Part shown: one piece after another, positions 58,741 through 64,000 of the stretch
Layout of the letters: every line of letters starts with the position of its first letter
How positions within the stretch are numbered: position 1 is the first letter of the stretch
Assembly: GCA_008638375.1 (NCBI GenBank)
Contig: CM018048.1
Coordinates: 55,966,847 to 56,030,846 of the forward strand
Length of the DNA stretch: 64,000 nucleotides
Reading direction: 5' to 3'
DNA from: Nyssa sinensis
Lineage: Eukaryota > Streptophyta > Magnoliopsida > Cornales > Nyssaceae
Made by a program: the position numbers and the translations under genes
The notes under the pieces: generated by a model
What the model saw: only the letters and a program-made list of their open reading frames with translations
Database searches by the model: none
What the model was told of the DNA's origin: nothing

Positions 58741-60968
58741 AACTCAACTCAACAAAACAAAGCCTTATCCCAATTATTGGGGTCAGCTACATGAATCCTA
58801 TCTTGCAATTATTCTCTATTTACGATCATTCTCTCCGTTAGACTACACATTATTATATCTTTTTTAACTACATCTATCAAAGTTATTTTTGGTCGCCCTC
58901 ACCCCCTAGCATGACCCTCAATACTAACCATGTCACTCTTTCTTATTGATGCATGTATTGGTCTCCATTTTGTATGACCATACTATCTTAGCCAATGCTC
59001 TCTCATTTTATCTCCTATAGGTGCTACTCCTACCATCTCTCAAATATGTTCATTCCTAATTCTATCTTTTCTTGTATTGCCGCAGTTAAGGAATTCACTT
59101 CTTTATGCTATAGTTGTCCTTATGATAGTGACCGTTCTATCATACGTATCTTTTATTGTTTCGATATATCGTTTTGTAACTCCTTTCTTTTCTAAAACCC
59201 ACCATATTAGATCTCGAGGAACCCTATCATAAGCTTTTTCCAAATCTATGAATACCATGTGAAGATCCTTCCTCTTTTCTCTATACCTTTCCATAAGTCT
59301 TCGTAATTAGTAAATAGCCTCCATTGTTGATCTCCTTGACACAAACCCAAATTGATTTTCCGATACTGTTGTCTCAAGTCTTAATCGGTGTTTGATCACT
59401 CTCTCCCACAGTTTCATATTATGATTCATTAATTTAATGCCATGATAATTAGTGTAGTTTTGGATACCCCCTTTATTTTTGTATATAGGTACTAAAAAAC
59501 TTTTTCTCCACTCATGAGGCATTTTCTTAGTTATTATGATCTTATTAAATAGATTTGTTAACCAAGACACCCCTACCTCCCCTAAACACTTCCAAACCTC
59601 AATCGGAATACCATCCGGTTCTAAAGCCCTACCAGTTTTCATCTTTCTCAAAACATTTTTTACCTCGGACATTCTAATCCTACGAAAAAATATATCTTCA
59701 ATGTTACTTAAAGGCCTCGTTTGGACGACCGGATAAAAAGGTCGGATCAGATAAGATATGTTCGTATCAGATAGGAAATAAAATCTAATGAAATATTAAA
59801 TATCCCATTCTAGTGTTTGGAACATACCCAGATAAAAAGTCTGGATATATTGTTCTATTTCAATTCTATATTTAGATTGATATAATTATTAATAAAAATA
59901 ATAAAATCTTATGTGATATTAAATTTATATTCTTAATAATATTTTTTATGAGATTTTAGAAAAATCAAAATCCTAAAATATATATTTTCAAAATATATGC
60001 TTAAAAGTTTTTTAAAAAAAAGTTAAGAATAATAGAAAAATATAGAAACATAAGAGAGGGTTCAACAAATTTAATAATTTATTGGGTATAAGTATTAATA
60101 AAAAGGATGCTAATAAATGTAAGAAGTAAAAAAATAGTCAGTATATTCGAAATCTATTTATTAGTCTAAAAGTGTCATCAACATGGATGATAATATGTTA
60201 CGAAAATTTATATGGGTAACGGCAATAGTGGTTGCTGGAAGTAATCTCCTACATCTTCTATCTTTTTTTCTTGTTATAGGAGAGTGATTGAAAATTTTTA
60301 TTTTACTTCTTATCCCATTGAGTATGGGAATGGTGGGATTATTTTTATCCTACACTGGTGGGATATAATTATAACTAATCTCATCCTAAGTAAATGTCCA
60401 AACATAGGATAAGATATCACTTATCCTATCCTACCCTCTTATCCCATCAAACAAACATGGCCAAAGAGTTTTCTACGCTTACGTTTTCTATATGATTTTC
60501 ATTCAATAGCTTTTCCATCAACCTTTAATTTTATCATCATTTATCATTCATCAAGACTCTTGAATCTTCACTCTTTATACATTTAATAGTACTAAAATCC
60601 TTGGTTTTCCTATCCCTTGTGTTAGCAATTTTATATATGTTCTTCTCTCCATCCTGTACCCAATTTGTTATAAAAATCATCATATGCTTTGTCTTTTGTC
60701 CCTCTTACAGCTTTCTTTACTTCCTTCTTTGCATTTTTATATGCTTCTCAACTTGTTTTATTTCTAATTTTTTGCCAAGTTTTAAAACATTCTTTTTTTG
60801 CCTTTACTACTTTTTGGACTTCCTCACACCACTACCAAGTTTCTTTACATAGTGGTCCTATTCTTTTTGTTTCTTTGACAAACTCTTTTGCTATTCTTTT
60901 AATGCATGTTGTCATTTCATTCCACATTACATTAGTTCCATCGTTTAGATTCCATTGTGTTTATTTTA
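58741..60968 (-). mobile_element. RTE-type LINE, minus strand, interrupted and internally deleted
   Basis: Minus-strand frames from right to left give the pre-RT region (WWWCEEVQKVVKAKKECFKTWQ near 60800), RT N-terminal wording (MSEVKNVLRKMKTGRALEPDGIPIEVWK), YKNKGGIQNYTNYHGIKLMNH, FGFVSRRSTMEAI, then a gap to [20 protein letters not shown]. The sequence then jumps directly to the 3' end, so the RT catalytic region is deleted. Interrupted at 59713-60462 by a TIR element. Inactive. Confidence 0.85.
59713..60462. mobile_element. 750 bp TIR element nested in the RTE LINE
   Basis: The left end is GGCCTCGTTTGGACGACCGG and the right end, reverse complemented, GGCCATGTTTGTTTGATGGG; both continue into GGATAA. 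AAA flanks both ends, compatible with a 3 bp PIF/Harbinger-type duplication but weak evidence. It interrupts RTE coding, so the boundaries are well placed. No transposase seen. Confidence 0.65.
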
Positions 60969-61058
60969 GCATCTTTTTTTTTTTTTTGATAAGTAAAGAT
61001 GTATATATATTGAAGATGTGCCCAAGAAAGGCAACAAGGGAAAAGCCCTCAAAAAACT

Positions 61059-62456
61059 TTACAAAGGTCTTAACGACCCCAAGAAATCAACAAAAGAAGA
61101 GACATTGACAGGGGATGCCTCTTGAGCCCAAAAAAATAATAAGCGCAGAAAAGAGTCTTTGAATATGGGAGTGGGAAGCTCCACTTCTTCGAAGACGCGC
61201 TTGTTTCTTTCAATCCAAATACACCAAAGTAAGCAAACGGGGGCCAGGTGCCAAGGACTTTTTAATCTCTTCGGGGAGGATGCACCCAGTCCAAGCCAAT
61301 AGAAGATCCTTGATGGTACCAGACATGACCCAGGAAACACCAAAAAGGGCAAAAATCATGTTCCAACAATTCCAAGAAAAAGGGCAATGGATAAGAACGT
61401 GATCCACCGTTTCCTCTTGCTGCTTGCAAAGGTAGCATCTACTAGCCAGAATGAAGCATCGTTTCTTCAAGTTGTCCGTTGTTAAGATGGCTTTCCATGA
61501 GGCTTCCCAAGTGAAGAAAGAAGCCTTAGGGGGGGCTTTTGAGAACCATATGAGCTTCCAAGGAAAGAGAAGGCTGTCTAATGTGAACAGACTATTGTAG
61601 AAGGAGTGAACTAAGAAAGACTTCTTATTTGGAAGCCACACTTGCATGTCCTCCCTCCCTTCCCTGGCTCGGCAAGTGCAAATGTGACCAAGAAAGGAGC
61701 CCACTTCATCTAACTCCCAATCATAAAAGTTTCGCCTAAATGAGGGGTCCAAACAAGCTTGTTCCCTACTCTTTCCAAGTACTCACATACTTTAGCCGCC
61801 TTGTTAGTAGCCAGCCTATATAAAGAAGGGAATTTCACCCTAAGCGGAACATCTCCAATCCACACATCCTCCCAAAAGCTGACACGACCACCATTCCCAA
61901 TGACAAAGCGACACTTATCATTGAAAATCCTCCAACCACTTCTAATAGAACCCCATGGACCACAACCTCGAGGCCCCTTCACACTGCCCGAGCACCAGCC
62001 TCCACTGACACACCCATACTTAGCAATAATGATTTCCCTCCACAGCTCCCCCTCGCTCTCCGCAAACCTCCACAGCCATTTACCCAAAAGAGCTGTGTTG
62101 AAAATGCCCAAGTCTTTCCCCCCAAGGCCTCCAAAAGACACTGGCTTCTTGATCTTGTCCCAAGCCACTAAATGAAACTTGTTGCGATCCCCTTCTTGGC
62201 CCCATAAGAAGTCCCTTTGGATTTTCTCTAACTTCCTACTAATTGACTTTGGCATGAGGAAGAAAGACATGAAGTAGGTGGGGAGATTTGCCAATGTGCT
62301 TTTGATGAGAGTGAGCTTGCCTTCCTTAGAGAGGAGCTGACCCTTCCAACCTGCCAGCTTGCTGAAAAACCTCGCCACAACAGGATCCCAAACCCTAGTG
62401 GAACGCATAGGAGCACCCAGCGGAAGGCCCAGATAAACCAAGGGAAGACATCCCAC
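61059..62456 (-). pseudogene. L1 ORF2 C-terminal part, frameshifted
   Basis: Continuation of ORF2 after a frameshift near 62460. GCLPLVYLGLPLGAPMRS through DFLWGQEGDRNKFHLVAW to VWTPHLGE (61710-62456), then a shift near 61745 into RRNFYDWELDEVGSFL, LFPWKLIWFSKAPPKASFFTW and the Cys/His zf-RVT (CYLCKQQEETVDHVLIHC). Another shift near 61235 leads into LAPVCLLWCIWIERNKR and the C-terminus at 61059. Confidence 0.9.
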
Positions 62457-62493
62457 TTCTGCAACCTAACGTACTAGCTAACATGTCCAGCCC

Positions 62494-64000
62494 CTACATC
62501 AACCCAACCGGAGTAATACTACTTTTTGAGAGATTGATCCGCAAGCCTGACACAGCTTCAAAGCACACAAGGATACATCTCACAAAACGAAGCTGACGCG
62601 CCGAAGGGTCGCAAAATATAATGGTGTCGTCTACAAACAATAGGTGGGAAATAGTGACCCCACCATCTCTTCTGTCCCCTAAATCGAAGCCTTTGATAAG
62701 GCCAATCTCATCGGCCCAGAACAAAAAACGGCTCAGAGCCTCCATAACAATCACAAAGAGAAATGGGGAGAGAAGGTCCCCCTGCCTCAAACCTCTAGAA
62801 GAGCAAAAGAAACCTGTCGGGGAGCCATTGACAAGGATCGAAAAAGAGACTGTAGAAATACACGAACGGATCCACTTGCTCCACTTGCTCCCAAATCCCA
62901 TCTTAGTCAGCATGCTCATCAAGAAGCTCCAGTTGACGTGATCAAAAACCTTTTCAATGTCCAGCTTGCAAGCAATCCCTTTCCTTTTCTGCTTTAGCCT
63001 AGAATCAATGCATTCATTGGCAATGAGAGCCACATCTAGGATATGACGACCTTCCACAAAAGCAGACTGACTGGAAGAGATGATACTACTCATAACCTTC
63101 TTCATCATTGAAGAAAGGACCTTTGCTATCAGCTTGTAAACACTGCTAACAAGACTAATAGGGCGGAAGTCCTTGATGCAACTGGCGCCATTCTTTTTAG
63201 GAATGAGAGCTATGAATGAAGCATTGAGGCTTTTCTCAAAGCTCCCTTCTCTGTGAAAGGCCTCAAAGACTGCCATAATATCCACTTTTAGGACATCCCA
63301 GCATTTTTTGAAGAAAGCCATTGTAAACCCGTTTGGACCTGGGGCTTTATCCCCATTGCAAGTGTCCAAGGCTTTCATAACCTCTTCCTCCAAGAAAGGA
63401 ATCTCCAAGTTTGAGGAATCCTCCCCGTTCAATCTATCCAAGCACATATCATCCACCCTCGGTCTCCAACTACGCGGCTCTGAGTAAAGATTAGAGAAGA
63501 AATCAACAATTCCTCTCCTAACGGGCCCATCCTCCGAAAGAACATGATCATCGATAACAATGGAGAAAATCTTATTCTTTCTATAGTGAGAAGAGGCCGT
63601 CCTGTGAAAAAATTTTGTGTTGCGATCGCCTTCTTTAAGCCAAATAGCCCGAGATTTTTGCCTCCAAGAGATTTCCTCCCTCTTGAGGATCTGCCCAAGC
63701 TGTCCCTTAAGCCCTTCTCTTTCATTCCTTCTCGCATCAGAAAGAGGGCCTAATTGATCCTCCCTGTCCAACTCCATCAGATTATTCAATAAATTCTGCT
63801 TTCTGATCTGAACAATACCAAAGACCTCGTGGTTCCACTTCTTCAGATCTTTTTTGAGAAGCTTCAGTTTTCTAGCAATCCGGAAACTTGGGGATCCAGA
63901 AACTTCATAGGAGTCCCACCAATTCCTCACCAAGTCCACAAAGCCGTCTGAATCAAGCCACATGTTTTCGAATCTGAATGGACTTTTACCTGCACTAAAA
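62494..64000 (-). pseudogene. L1 ORF2: endonuclease end and reverse transcriptase
   Basis: The frame is open from the right edge to a TAG at 62494-62496. Visible in order: FRFENMWLD (end of endonuclease), a Lys-rich linker, TKFFHRTASSHYRKNKI, GDKAPGPNGFTMAFFK, DFRPISLVSSVYKLIAKVL, SSQSAFVEGRHILD, GFFCSSRGLRQGDLLSPFLF, and the RT catalytic motif FVDD in LLFVDDTIIFCD. The catalytic Asp pair is intact. Family proteins continue through the TAG, so this is an interrupted ORF2; the N-terminal endonuclease lies beyond base 64000. Confidence 0.93.

Larger units (their letters stand above)
60970..64000 (-). mobile_element. L1 LINE, minus strand, relatively well preserved, runs off right edge
   Basis: A T-run at 60970-60985 marks the poly-A end. 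Upstream (rightward) lies the L1 3' UTR, then ORF2 C-terminus, zf-RVT, RT and the end of the endonuclease domain at the right edge (KSPFRFENMWLD). One in-frame stop and about three single-base frameshifts are visible, far fewer than in the other L1 copies here. Confidence 0.92.

Noticed and set aside
60601..61108. Hydrophobic, Phe-rich plus-strand frames resembling membrane proteins
   Set aside because: Antisense of the RTE LINE; the minus strand reads recognisable RTE protein.
1..64000. CRISPR arrays, bacterial operons, phage or organelle DNA
   Set aside because: No spaced identical repeats of CRISPR type, no bacterial gene layout and no plastid or mitochondrial gene wording; the window is ordinary plant nuclear DNA.

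Overview
This is nuclear DNA from a plant, most likely a eudicot. Coding exons are split by GT-AG introns, host genes resemble plant families, and most of the sequence is transposable-element (TE) debris: L1 and RTE LINEs, Ty3/gypsy, TRIMs, MULE and hAT-like DNA elements, and SINEs. There are no bacterial-style operons, no rRNA, no CRISPR array and no convincing functional tRNA gene. The species cannot be fixed from the sequence alone.

Left third (1-17.2 kb). A HOS15-like gene lies on the minus strand. It encodes a LisH plus WD40 subunit of a plant histone deacetylase complex. Twelve exons can be placed with consistent splice phases, giving 460 codons from the ATG at 17127 to 326; the last WD40 repeats run off the left edge. 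Its introns hold a complete TRIM (2881-3147), two related MULE-type elements (4445-4965 and 14885-16377), several 3'-end LINE scraps and an RTE piece. The larger MULE carries a plant mobile domain (PMD) gene fragment and is nested in another TIR element.

17.2-28 kb. This stretch has no host gene. It holds a second, minus-strand TRIM of the same family, a 1.8 kb TIR element with a tRNA-like module, and a ~5 kb block with internal tandem repeats and a GC-rich island that is probably an old long LTR. A 180 bp near-perfect hairpin MITE follows.

29-31 kb. A complete three-exon R2R3-MYB gene on the plus strand encodes 283 aa. It resembles subgroup 4 (MYB4/MYB308-type) repressors and has an EAR-like motif and a C-terminal Cys motif. 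Position 80, in the bHLH-contact signature, is Asn where the consensus has Arg/Lys.

31.3-38.2 kb. A full-length, inactivated Ty3/gypsy retrotransposon has 1.16-1.20 kb LTRs, a CCAAT target duplication, an initiator-Met primer site, and gag, protease, RT, RNase H and integrase remnants.

38.2-52 kb. A hAT-like element, a possible solo LTR, L1 fragments and a SINE with a 15 bp duplication surround exons of an unrecognised minus-strand host gene (about 40.2-47.05 kb). Its last exon carries an in-frame stop followed by coding-like sequence.

52-64 kb. A nested retroelement zone. A solo LTR related to the gypsy element abuts a decayed plus-strand L1 that is interrupted by a hAT-like element and by a tandem TRIM array. 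Next comes a minus-strand RTE LINE interrupted by a small TIR element. A relatively well preserved minus-strand L1 runs off the right edge.

In host terms the window encodes a chromatin regulator (HOS15), a MYB repressor and one unidentified protein. They are not obviously linked in function. The rest is TE insertion and decay.
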